Shown: piece by piece, positions 42,501-54,400 of the stretch
How the letters are laid out: the number at the start of each line of letters is the position of its first letter
Position numbering within the stretch: position 1 is the stretch's first letter
Source of the DNA: Pelobates cultripes
Lineage: Eukaryota > Chordata > Amphibia > Anura > Pelobatidae
NCBI GenBank assembly: GCA_933207985.1
Contig: OW240912.1
Coordinates: 360,772,175 to 360,836,174 of the forward strand
Direction of reading: 5' to 3'
Length of the DNA: 64,000 bases
Program-made: the position numbers and the translations under genes
Notes under the pieces: generated by a model
The model's input: only the letters and a program-made list of their open reading frames with translations
Databases searched by the model: none
What the model was told of the DNA's origin: nothing

Positions 42501-44529
42501 GCAGGTGAGTGCCATATCCTGCTGAGAATTTACTAGGTATTCAAACAAACCATACATTCATCAGGTTTCTAACTGTGGACCTACATCATTATGTTCCTAT
42601 ATGTTCTCATCATTGAGTCTTTTAGCAGGACAAATTTTAATAGTAATCTCTTTATGTCGATCTCAACATCTCAGTTCTTTAATCTGCTCTTTATTGTTTT
42701 ATTCTATAATAGTAATCTTCTGCATCAAGTCTTAATCTCTACAACAATGCACCTGTATCAGACATTATAGCAGTACTTTCACTTCCTTTGATTTGTAATA
42801 CATGTTTATTTATCCCCATAATAACAAATATGTGTTTGCGAGAAAGTTGTGGAAATAGCAACACGCATTAACGGAGAACTAGAAAATTAGAAAGACAAAT
42901 ATATGCTTTGAATGTTAGAGGTAATCCTGGCTATTAAATTCATGCCCCCGTTTCTAACTCAAATAAAACAGTTTCACTTACCTTTAATCCCATTCCATGA
43001 CATTCTTTCTAAGGCCGCCAGTCCATTCCTGTCTGAGATCATCATTACTGAATATCTTACCCAATATTCTGTAGACAAGCATTCAGGGCCTACTGAGCAC
43101 ATAGATATAGATATCTTCACACTGTGCCAAATAGGCATTTCTTCATAGAAATGCATTTTTTCAACACATCTTTATGGAGAGCACACAGCATCTTCACGCA
43201 CAGCCTGAGGATTCTAAACATCGGCCTTGCCAGGCTTGCAGCTTCTAAAGGAGCGATGTAAACATTGTCCTTCTCAGACAAGGCAGTGTTTACATCGTAG
43301 AGACTGCAGTAAAGTCTAATTTCATCTAAACACTATATTAAGTTGCAGTGGTTCTGGTGCTAAGAGGGCCCATTTCAAAGGTAGTATTAAATGGTATCTG
43401 GATATTAATTATTGTTGCTACACCTCATGTTGTCTTTATTGAAAATAAAAACATTTTAACAAAATGAATATGCTTATTTTTTGCAAATTATGTTGGGTCA
43501 TGTGATTGTCTACATGATACCCTTTATAAGTTACCGATATGCGTATTTTGGTATACAGGACCGAGGCCTCACAGGCAGCCAAAACATTATTTTTCTTGGA
43601 GTTAACAGTCTCCCAGTAAACATTTGGCACATACCAGCTGTTTTAACCTTTATTACATAGTGGTTGCAAAGAAGAACACATATCACAGATGTAACTCAAT
43701 GTTCTAAAATAAAAATACAAAACTATACATTTCAAATAGAATTCCGAATGTTAAAGAACTATACATTCGAAATCAAATGCCATTATATTATTACCACTTA
43801 TTAATCCTACCAAATGTGAGAAAGTCATTTAGTGCTAAACTAATACTTTTTATGTTTTGTTTTAGGTTGACTGCACATGACTCTGTTAATATATGTAAGT
43901 GAGGCAATATTTAAACAATTTAATTAAATGTTAACGAGGACATATGCATACATAGATTAAGCGTGTAACTCACTTGTTAACGTCACACTTTAAATTCTGA
44001 ATAAGGTACACTGTCACTTTCCTCATTCCAGTGTTAAATTGATCTATACATTGTTTTACACTGTAAGCAATGTGAGTAACAATTGCTTATTATTATGTAA
44101 CACACAAACACGTGGTCACCCACACATACATATACAAATGTGCTTAGTAATATACTAACTCTATATGTGTAATAGATCTTACTGTAAAATTTTAAGTACA
44201 ATTCAGACTATAATAAAACACATTTTAATAGTTATTTTAAGAATTTTATTTATTACAGACCTAAAATGGCTGCTTCTTTGGTTGAAGATTTCAGTCCAGT
44301 CAAGTACAAATAGTTAACTTTCTACATTCATGTTTTTCAGCAAATGTTTAACATTCTACATTCATGTCTTTCAGCTGTGCTACATTCTAGCACTGGAGGA
44401 AAATCCAGCTCAGGAGGGAAGTCCCATGGTACAAGTGATCATAAGGGAGGATTCAGTGCAAGCAGTGGGAGAAGCTTTAGCCACCTTGGCAAAAACAAAC
44501 ATAGCTCTGGCCACGGACACCACTGCTAA
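39563..44529 (+). CDS. Type II keratin, gene C (nine exons, 504 aa)
   Basis: Coding exons are 39563-40015, 40827-41035, 41249-41309, 41412-41507, 41719-41883, 41965-42090, 42284-42504, 43866-43894 and 44375-44529. The 1515-nt frame is open and all splice borders are AG/GT. It is closest to gene B. Differences include Asn in GHKNFSS near residue 13, Asn for Thr in HSGKNGH, Phe in SAHFQIEP and Glu in the tail ([12 protein letters not shown] retained). Intron 2 (213 nt) has lost about 118 nt relative to B, starting only nine bases after the exon 2 junction. The donor GTATGCT is kept. The role is as for A. Confidence 0.95.
40485..40620. mobile_element. Short hAT-type MITE in intron 1 of gene C
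   Basis: Orthologous to the copies in A, B and D. The left flank is GTCTAGAG and the right flank GTATAAAG, the latter shared with B. Confidence 0.75.
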
Positions 44530-44767
44530 AGTAGAAGCTAGCCACCTCTCCACATATATTAGAGCAAAAGTGAAAGTATACATTGTAGTGAAATCACTGG
44601 CACTATATATTATCAGTCTGCTATATTGATCTGTTTGGTATTCACTATCCATAGATCATTCTCATTTGCAAACTCAAAATATTTATATTCCCCATCTTCT
44701 CTTAGGATAATCCTCACTCATATGTTGTAAATATAAGCTTTACTATCTACCTGTACCGTTTCTCTTC

Positions 44768-44773
44768 AATAAA
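44768..44773 (+). terminator. Polyadenylation signal, keratin gene C
   Basis: AATAAA in CTTCAATAAAATGG, about 240 bp after the stop. Confidence 0.85.
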
Positions 44774-45478
44774 ATGGTATTCATTCAACAATGCTTGATA
44801 ACATTGTGTTTATTGTAAATTGTTTAAGAATTAACACATTATGGCATTATGTGTCATGGGAAGATTTATCTGAGGCGATAAAAAATTCTATACGATTAAA
44901 TACTAGATTGTGGTGCTGCGCACGTCATCATGGCCTTGATTTAATATTTTTAGATAAGCTTTTTAAAAGATTCAGTTTATTTTTTATAAACTTTTATAAT
45001 GATTTCATTTTTTGAAACATATTTAGATTTTGTTTCCATACATTTATATACTTTTTATTTATGACGTAATTTTGATTAGTAAATATTTAGAAAAAAAAGT
45101 TTGCCAAAATATATTCAATAATTTGTATAGCTTTTCTAAAATATTCAATCATTTGAACATCTTATCTAAAAATAATAAATGAAGCACCATACTAGAGATT
45201 ATCACATCATACATTACTGTTTTAATAAATATGAATGGGCATTAGGGCGATATATTAATTGCCTAAGCCCCAAAACATAATGTTCATTCCTTGCACAGTA
45301 TAAAAATACCCATCTAGATTGCATGGCATGATTAATGCTCCCAATACATTCATCCTTCATCTCCCACTTTCTGTTAGTGGCTGTTGTAGTGGATTCTGAA
45401 CTAATTTCAGGATTTTCCATGTTATATGATTTTGCAAAATATACACAAAATGTATTAGTGAAACAAAAACAAGACGTA
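44774..45478. other. Downstream flank of gene C
   Basis: AT-rich and homologous to the 3' flanks of A and B. No gene was recognised. Confidence 0.6.
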
Positions 45479-47075
45479 CAGGTAATACTCGAAAAATTTG
45501 AATATTGTGCAAAAGTTCATTTATTTCAGTAATGCAACGTAAATGGGGAAACTAATATATGAGATAGACGCATTACATGCAAAGCAAGATAGTTCAAGCC
45601 GTGATTTGTCACAAGTGCAATGATTATGGCTTACAGCTCATGAAAACCCCAAACCTACTATCTCAGTAAATTAAAATATTACATGCAATCAATAAAACAA
45701 GGAGTCTACATAGAACAATATCGGACCTCTGAAAAGTATAAGCATACATATGGACTCAGTACTTGGTTTGGGCCCCTTTTGCAGCAATTACTGCCTCAAT
45801 GCGGCGTGGCATGGAAGCTATCAGCCTGTGGCACTGCTGCGGTGTTCTGGAAGACCAGGATGCTTCAATAGCGGCCTCCAGCTCTTCTGCTTTGTTCGGT
45901 CTCATGTCTCTCATCTTTCTCTTGGCAATGCCCCATAAATTCTCTTTGGGGTTTAGGTCAGACAAGTTTGCTGGCCTATCAAGCAAAGTAATCCCACGGT
46001 CATTGAACAAGGCTTTGGTGCTTTTGGCAGTGTGGGCAGGGGCCAAGTCCTGATGGAAAATGAAGTCAGCATCCCCATAAACCTCATCTGCTGAAAGAAG
46101 CATAAAGTGCTCCAAAATCTCCTGGTAGATGGCTGCATTGACCCTGGACTTAATGAAGCACAGTGGACCAACACCAGCAGATGACATGGCTCCCCAAATC
46201 AACACAGACTGTGGAAACTTCACACTGGACTTCAAGCATCTTGCAGTGTGTGCCTCTCCAGTCTGTGTCCTTGGTTTGCAAATGAGATGCAAAATTTGCT
46301 CTCATCAGAAAAGAGGACTTTGGACCACTGAGCAACAGACCAGGTATGTTTTTCTTTAGCCCAGGTAAGACGCTTCTGACGTTGTTTGTTGTTCAGGAGC
46401 GGCTTGGCAAGAGGAATACGACATCTGAAGCCCATGTCCAGTATCCGTCTGTGTGTGGTGGCTCTTGATGCACTGACTCCAGCCTCGGTCTACTCCTTGT
46501 GAAAGTCTGCAACACATTTGAATGGCCTTTTCTAGTCAATCCTCTCCAGGCTGCGTTCATCCCTGCTGCTTGTGCACCTTTTTCTTCCACACTTCCCCCT
46601 TCCACTTAACTTTCTATTAATGTGCTTTGATACAGCACTTTGGGAACATCCAACTTCCTTCACAATTACCTTTTGAGGCTTTTCCTCCTTATGGAGGGTG
46701 TCACTGATGGTTTTCTGCACAACTGTCAGGTTAGCAGTCTTCCCCATGATTGTGATTCCTACTGAACCAGAGTGAGAGACTATTTAAAGGCTCAGAAACC
46801 CTGTACAGGTGTTAGGGCTTACTGAGCTGATAAGAGTGGGACACTGTGTGCCTAGAATATTGCACCTTTTCACAATATTCTAATTTACTGAGATTGTGGA
46901 TTTGGGGTTTTCATGAGCTGTAAGCCATAATCATCGCACTTATGACAAATCACGGCTTGAACTATCTTGCTTTTCATGTAATTCGTCTATCTCATATATT
47001 AGTTTCGCCTTTTACGTTGCATTACTGAAATAAATGAACTTTTGCACGATATTCTAATTTTTCGAGTATCACCTG
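45479..47075 (-). mobile_element. Tc1-like transposon downstream of gene C, decayed
   Basis: The same insertion as downstream of A and B. Ends are CAGGTAATACTC and GAGTATCACCTG. The left flanking TA is present (45477-45478) and the right one has become GA. It has a normal left flank, unlike B. Confidence 0.88.
45756..46747 (-). pseudogene. Tc1-like transposase pseudogene (gene C copy)
   Basis: The C-terminal 170 codons are open and keep FHQDLAPAHTAKS and LNPKENLWGIAKRKMRD through to the natural end (AAKGAQTKY). The N-terminal half carries the same deletion and stop codons as the B copy. It is therefore dead, with lesions inherited before the B/C split. Confidence 0.85.
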
Positions 47076-48464
47076 GACTTATTGGTTTTATTGTAAAAGA
47101 GCTGGTTTCATAGTTCAAAAAAAAATATAGATGTTTTCAAAAATATTCACAATGGTCCTATCAAATGGGGTAAAACCATCTGGCTGCCTATCCAGCAATA
47201 TTAAATTGAGGCCAAAATCCAGTGTGTAGTAAATAACCCGTCAGTTCTGAGCATTGCTTGAAGTGACACAATTGCTGAAGGATATACGCACAAATGGTAA
47301 GTTTTATTGTCTGTGTTACTTTACATAAAAAACAGATATAGAAACAGAGGTAGAGGTAGAAATTGTGTAATATTGTGAATGTGACAATTACATTGGCAGT
47401 ACGAATAATTACTCTTCTGTGAGACAATAAAGAAACCAATGTAGAATATGTGACTCTCATATGATACCTGCCAAAGTACAGGTAGGAATAGAAAAGATTA
47501 CCATTCCAAAACAAGTTTGTACTTTTTCCATCCTTTCATCATCTATAAAAATAGGAGATAAAGTGCTACTCTGTTAGTTTAAAAAGAAGGCACTCAGAAA
47601 AGGATGATCAGTCGGCAGAGTCCTGACCAAAAACTCAAACGTCTTTTCTTTTTATTTGTGAAATGTACTTTATGATGAAGTGTAGTTGCAGAGATAAGCA
47701 CAATCATACAGTTAAAACACTCTCTCGTTTAGCTTGTCTACCAAACAATAACTATTAAAAAAAGTGGTTGTATATCTCAGCCCAAACTACATATCTAAAG
47801 ACATATCTCCCTATTCACACACTATACATTTATCTGTCCCAAACTTTGTGTATCTTCCCATAACTCATCCTTCCCCCATTTGAGGACCTTTACATAAAGC
47901 CCAAATTGTGTGTCTCTCACCGTATCACCTTTTCCCCCACAACTTGTGTGAACAACTTCATCTGCCATGAGCTATGTTAGTGTGTGAATGTTTTGGCTGA
48001 GTTACATGTCAATTCTTCTTGCCTTTACATGCCATATCTGCTGACAGGATTTGTACAGTAATATTTTGCCAAATTACAGTGGTAGCATGGTGATAACATT
48101 TACATTAGTCAGACAGGCCAAAAAAGGTTTCAAGAATGCCAAGTTAAAGTGATACAAGGCTGTTATGTGCCAAAAAAAGTGCAAACAAGCTCAAGTCCTC
48201 GTGGGTTTTTCCTCTGGTTAAATCAGAATTTCACCTTCGTTAAAGAACAACTGTCACATCAAAACTATGTTTAATATCATAACACTGTCATCAGGGAAAA
48301 ATTTGATAAAATGCATTTTTTGTTAAAAATGTGCTGCAGGGAAATAATATATATTTCATTAGTAGCTAACAAGCATTTAAATGACTATTTCTTCAAACAT
48401 AAAAGTCAAGATTTGAAAAAATACAGCAGAATAAATTGACAAGCAATCCATTACTTAAAGTACT
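47076..48464. other. Intergenic spacer between genes C and D
   Basis: Homologous to, and for its first 900 bp nearly identical with, the B-C spacer. No gene was recognised. Confidence 0.6.
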
Positions 48465-48535
48465 TTAACCTCTTAAGGACTGAGCCAATTGTAGAAGTTG
48501 TGATCAAAACAAAACCTTGAATTTACGCTGTATGT

Positions 48536-49036
48536 ATTGTGACAGAGTGTTGGGGATGGTGGTCAGAGGTGTATATCTGGCACCCAGACTTTTGCACAGC
48601 CACTATCCTGACTAAAAGGCATCTGGTCTGTTTATTTTCTGTTGTTAAGAAGTAACAGGATACAACAAACAGCAAACCTTCTTTCTCCTAAAAACACTTC
48701 TCTCACTCCACCCTGCTTTAACTGCAGTTATATAGCTGTCCACATCCCCTACAGGTGAGGCTAATGACCTCGTTAGGCAGTGAGCCAGAACTCCTTAGAA
48801 AACCTGGGCTGGACTCATGCACAGCCACTCTGACAGTGGGTGGAGAATCGGCCCACCCTGCTCTTCCGAATACTCCACCCCAGGGACCCAAATAACAACA
48901 GAGAAAAAAAACCTACATTTAAACTTAACTTTCCCTGGGGCTGCATGTGCTTACCCACATGTCAGGATAGTGGCTGTGCAAAAGTCTGGGTGCCAGATAT
49001 ACAACCCTGACCACCATCCCCAACACTCTGTCGCAG
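48536..49036. mobile_element. Non-autonomous element with ~75-bp inverted repeats and 5-bp duplication
   Basis: The 5' arm (GACAGAGTGTTGGGGATGG onward to CACTATCCTGA) and the 3' arm (TCAGGATAGTGG to CACTCTGTCG) are inverted repeats. TATGT is duplicated at 48531-48535 and 49037-49041. The B and C copies have a single uninterrupted site (ATGTATGTTCAGG). No coding capacity; superfamily not assigned. Confidence 0.8.
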
Positions 49037-49414
49037 TATGTTCAGGCGTAATTCACCTATTCAAACTTAGCGTTCATATTTGATTGTGTGTGAAAAATGC
49101 AACAAACTAAATTGAAAGCTTTGGCCAGTGTTTGTGACTAAGTGGCTACTAAAAAAGACTGGACATACCCCATTTGCATTACGCTGCGTTGTCTACTTTT
49201 GCAAATGGTATGCCATCATGGGGCTAATTCTCATTCCTGGGCTACCATACCGTCTCAAAGGCAACTTAACCAATAGGGGAAATTTCAATGGGATAAAAAG
49301 TAAATTCAAGCCTTGTATTTGACTCAGTAACTTTTGAAAACAACATAAAATCTGTACATGGGGGGTACTGTTATACTCGAGATACTACGCCGAACACAAA
49401 TGTTATTGTTTTAA

Positions 49415-49486
49415 CCCCTTAAGGACACATGACATGTGTGACATGTCATGATTCCCTTTTATTCCAGAAGTTTGGTCCTTGAGGGG
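49415..49486. mobile_element. 72-bp piggyBac-like MITE at TTAA
   Basis: It begins CCCCTTAAGGACACATGACA and ends GGTCCTTGAGGGG, inverted repeats flanked by TTAA (49411-49414, 49487-49490). B and C show the empty site (GTGTTTTAAAATAG). It is nested inside the larger TTAA element, whose ends it resembles. Confidence 0.9.
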
Positions 49487-49962
49487 TTAAAATAGTAAAA
49501 TGTATCACAACAATTATATCATCAGTGAAAGTACAACTTGTGTGTGAAAAATGCAAACAACTGAATTTTGACTGACTATTTCATCGTTGGGATATGTTTT
49601 ACTGTTTTTAAACGCTAATATTTGTGTTCAGCGAAGTCTCCCGAGTAAAACAGTAACCCCCATGTACAGGTTTTATGGTGTCCTAGAAAGTAACAGGGTT
49701 TAATATAGGGCTTGCGAGTCAAATTCTCTGGACTTTTTACCTGGGTTCTCGGGCAGGTCCCTCAGATTGTAATTAATAAAATGACTTGATTATGTAAAAA
49801 TATTATATAAATATATTTGTAGAATTAAAATATATATGTATATGTATGTGTGTATATATATATATATTAATATTAAAAGACACTTTTATTAATGTTGTAT
49901 GTATGTGTATGTGTACATAAAAGTACTTATATCAAATGTGTATATATATATATATATATATA

Positions 49963-50814
49963 CAAAACCAAGAGGGCTGCACTCACCTAAACATGCATAC
50001 ATTATAGGGTGCTGCTGGGGCCAAAATATACAAAATACAGAATCCAGCGCACTCGCTTATTCACTAAACAATGCTTTCAAAATTTTAGAGATTGTAATAG
50101 TTTTATTTAAAAACACCTCACCTAGGCAAAAAATAATGGGGGTTTAGTTACATTATATGATCATATATTGCATAAGCCTGCCACAACGTCAATGTACCCC
50201 ATTCTTGGCAGGTCCTACTTTAGAGTCCCAGTAAGGAAGTATTTCCCAAGTAAGTGGATCAATCTCATAAGGGCAAGCATTAGGCTGCTAGAGTAGGACC
50301 TGCCTAGGTGAGGTGTTTTTAAATAAAACTATTACAATCTCTAAAATTTTGAAAGCATTGTTTAGTGAATAAGCGAGTGCGCTGGATTCTGTATTTTGTA
50401 TATTTTGGCCCCAGCAGCACCCTATAATGTATGCATGTTTAGGTGAGTGCAGCCCTCTTGGTTCTGTTTGTATATTTGGGAGTCTAGGCCAGCTCCTTGG
50501 TTTTGCACCCCTCCCTGTCACAGGTGCCTCATTCCAGGATCCTATTTAGCCTTGACTTGCAGAGAGTCCCAGTAAGGAAGTATTTCCCAAGTAAGTGGAT
50601 CAATCTCATAAGGGCAAGCATTAGGCTGCTAGAGTAGAACCTGCCAAGAATGGGGTACATTGACGTTGTGGCAGGCTTATACAATATATGATCATATAAT
50701 GTAACTAAACCCCCATTATTTTTTGCCTAGGTGAGGTGTTTTTAAATAAAACTATTACAATCTCTAAAATTTTGAAAGCATTGTTTAGTGAATAAGTGAG
50801 TGCGCTGGATTCTG

Positions 50815-50818
<4 letters not shown>
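49963..50818. mobile_element. Composite foldback repeat in the TA-rich tract upstream of gene D
   Basis: The block 49963-50130 (CAAGAGGGCTGCACTCACC side) is repeated in inverted orientation at 50292-50476. Part of it (CACCTCACCTAGGCAAAAAA region, about 50040-50215) recurs inverted at 50640-50818. A segment beginning GAGTCCCAGTAAGGAAGTAT is directly repeated at about 50223 and 50566. The insert sits in (TA)n, so no target duplication can be defined. Mirror-image reading frames come from the inverted arms. Confidence 0.75.
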
Positions 50819-50853
<35 letters not shown>

Positions 50854-51363
50854 ATCCGAGTACTTTTATTTACTTTATTAAACTTTTTATTCCCTTTTAA
50901 AACCTTTATAAACTTTTTTGCAGGCATTAGGGGGACTGTCTGAGAGCTCAGACAGGCCCCCTGCAGTCAGTGCATAAGCCGGCTATTCCGGCCATGTGAT
51001 CGCAAAGACCGTATGGCCGGGTGGGGCCAGATCGGGCAGAGGAGGTGTGCCTGAGCTCCCAGGCAGACCCCAGAATCGCGACCGCCATCGGGGGAAGGTC
51101 AGGGACCCGGTAAATACAAAGAATGGCGGGGACGTTCTATGCCGCCCTCCGGCGTTTTGGACCACTCCAAAATGGAGGTCATAGAACGCCTGTCCTTAAG
51201 GGGTTAAACTAAAAGAAGCCAACAATAAATGCATTTAGGTTTGATGACATAGGTGTGTTAAAGTTTTATTTCCGTGAAATCAGACAGCAATAATACTCCC
51301 AAAACAATGATCATGGCAGCTAATAACATTATTTTGGGTGAGCGAGCCAACACCCATTTGAAG

Positions 51364-51371
51364 TATAAAAA
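51364..51371 (+). promoter_or_regulatory. TATA box, keratin gene D
   Basis: TATAAAAA lies 92 bp before the ATG. The 5' UTR is six bases shorter than in the other copies (a gap in the CATCC...TCTCTGC stretch). Confidence 0.85.
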
Positions 51372-51455
51372 GAGTGAGTTTTTGTCTGGAAGATGTGAAT
51401 CGCCTGAGCAGACTTAACGTGATCTCTACATCCCTTCTCTGCAAGAAGTAACATC

Positions 51456-54400
51456 ATGTCTCATCACTCCATCCTTGGTACCTCTGGACACAAGCACTTC
51501 AGCTCCTGTTCAATGGCTTCTCCTAAACATGGCAGCTCTTACCACACATTATCTCACTCCTCCAAATCAGCAGCTCATGGTCATAAGACACTGCATTGCT
51601 TTAGCAGCAGAAGTGCCCATAGTATGGGCTCCAGGGGAAACAAGATCTCAATGGGAAGCTGTCATTCTGGGAAAACTGGACACGCATCTGGACATGGATC
51701 TGGATATGGATCTGGTTTCGGTATTGGAGGTATTGGTTATGGATATGGGGGATCTGGTTGCTCTGGAGGTATCAACAACGTTACTGTGAACCAAGGTCTT
51801 CTGGCTCCTCTTAACCTGGAGATCGACCCAAGCATTCAGCGAGTGAGGACTGAAGAGAAGAATCAGATTAGGGGACTGAATGACAAATTTGCTTCTTTCA
51901 TTGACAAGGTGAGATAATTTTAATGAATACGTGGAATAAAGAAATAACTGAATTTGTAGTATGCAGATGTGCTATTCCTTCTTATAATAGTTATGCAAAG
52001 GTTAAAAAAGGGGAAAAGTTACTTAATTTTACACTTCTATAGCCATTTATGCTGATGGTTCAAACTGATATCAGTCAGTTTTTTTATGTCTTAATTTCAA
52101 GAGGTTATGAGACAACAAAATTAAACTATTTTGCAGTTTACATCAAAATAGTATGCTTTCATTTTTGCTGCAGAAGCCAATGTCTACCAATACCAGCACT
52201 TTTATATATTTTTTATGAATGAAATATTATATATTGCAATCTAAGTAAGTGCAATGTAATTACAGCTAGATCTACAATAAGTGTTAACTATTTCATTAAG
52301 CTTTTATCTAGATATGCTATTAAAGAACAAAATAATCAGAAAAAGAAGAAAGACTGGAGAAGTCCTAAGCAGGAGAGCAAATGAAAACCTTTAATAATCC
52401 TAATGGAAAAACCAAAGTTAAAAATAGGACAGGAAAAGATGTAAAGAGAAAATGGGGTCTAAGACTTCCCAAAGGGAGTAGATATAGGTATCAATTGTCA
52501 GCTAAGAAGAAAACTGACTAGTGGATACTCAAACTAAAAGTCTAGACCACACACATCATACACTTCATAAATGAGGCACCCGGTTAGGGAACAAAAAGAG
52601 GGACTATAGGGGAAAACAACCCCCCCCCCCAAAAAAAAGATACTAGGTACGTCCAGTAACTACTCAAAGTAGTAAACAGACCCTAAAATACTTCGGTACT
52701 GGAAATGAACGCCAGAACCTACCAAAACCTGAAAGCCCTCCCTGTCCTAGTAGCTTAAAATAAAGAATAAACTAATCCATAAGTGCTACAAAAAGTGAGA
52801 AAATTAAATAAACAAATAAATAAACTCGACGCGCGTTTCGGCGTTTCAGCACGCCGTCGTCAGGAGCAATGAACTTGTGAAGTCTCCTAAAACGATGTTA
52901 AATACCTGTTGTAGTAATCAACAGTAAATGTTGAAAGCTGTGGAGATCATTCATTGAAAAAAACCGCCTAGATAGTTATTGGTCCACAGGGCTCAAAGCC
53001 ATCCCTCCAACGTCATGTTCAATCGTGACGTAGAAAAAGGAGGCATGTCAGGCTGTTCATTGGTCATGAAACAAAAGGGCATGTCTAGCTATTCATTGAC
53101 GAAGCTCAAGGCCGTCCCTCCAACGTCACGTATCCACGTGGCATCAACAAAGGGGGCGCGCCTAGCTATTCATCAGTCCAATGAATTTCCGAGATTGCCC
53201 TTTATTGACAATATAATGTGACACGTAATCAGGCATGGGCGGGGATGCATGTCTTAAGATTAGACGGTACCCACGTGGGGACGGAAAAAGGGTGGTTAAA
53301 TGTAACAAAGAGATAATAATAACAAGGTTACCTCTCAAAAAACTACCCTGTACTTGCAGATTGAAAAGATAAAAACAAACTATCCAATCCTTGACCAAAA
53401 TAAATCATCAGTTTACACATTATAACTAAGTGTTAAACGACACAGCCATGGAGTCATGTACTGATTATAATTACAGTACATAAATAATACGGCTTAATAA
53501 AACCAATAAGCCGAAAACTAGAAACAGCTTGGTTTTGGTATAGTTGTATTGCCTGCAATGTGTTTAGAAGGACATAGAGAATTGAGTAGTACTGCAATAA
53601 AGTCCCAGTGGTTAAAATATGATCTCTCAGTATATAGTCAGGTAATCGTACAGCAAGAATGATATTAATATTTTAGTGTTTTAGTTAATTTGGTTTTAAG
53701 TATCCAAGAACGGAATAAGTAGGGACATCCCTACCATTACATCTAAAACAGAGGAAGAATGATTAGAAAAATGCGGTGAATGAAAAACCTTTATTTAATC
53801 CTAATGGAGAAATGGTCTTAAGTCTGTAAATCCAATAGGATTCACGTTGTTTCAAATTCTTATCCCAGTCACCTTTCCGTTGTGTTTGTGGGATATATTC
53901 TATCCAGGATAACAGGGTTGATGTTCCAGGAGGGATAAGCCAAATGACAAATGATTTAGGTAAACTAGAAAAATGGTCAGAATTGTGGCAACTGACATTT
54001 AATGTGGATAAGTGCAAGATAATGCATCTTGGATGTAAAAACCCAAGGGCAGAGTACGGAATATTTGATAGAGTCCTAACCTCAACATATGAAGAAAGGG
54101 ATTTAGGGTGATTATTTCTGATGACTTAAAGGTAGGCAGACAATGTAATAGAGCAGCAGGAAATGCTAGCAGAATGCTTGGTTGTATAGGGAGAGGTATT
54201 AGCAGTAGAAAGAGGGAAGTGCTCATGCCATTGTACAGAACACTGGTGAGACCTCACTTGGAGTATTGTACACAGTACTGGAGACCGTATCTTCAGAAGG
54301 ATATTGATACCTTAGAGAGGGTTCAGAGAAGGGCTACTAAACTGGTTCATGGATTGCGGGATAAAACTTACCAGGAAAGGTTAAAGGATCTTAACATGTA

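Larger units (their letters stand above)
48469..51203. mobile_element. TTAA-flanked piggyBac-like element upstream of gene D, with three nested insertions
   Basis: The same insertion as upstream of B and C (TTAA at 48465-48468 and 51204-51207; ends CCTCTTAAGGAC and TGTCCTTAAGGGG). D carries its own nested elements at 48536-49036, 49415-49486 and 49963-50818 and lacks about 370 bp of the AT-rich interior. It is more diverged from B and C than they are from each other. Confidence 0.82.
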
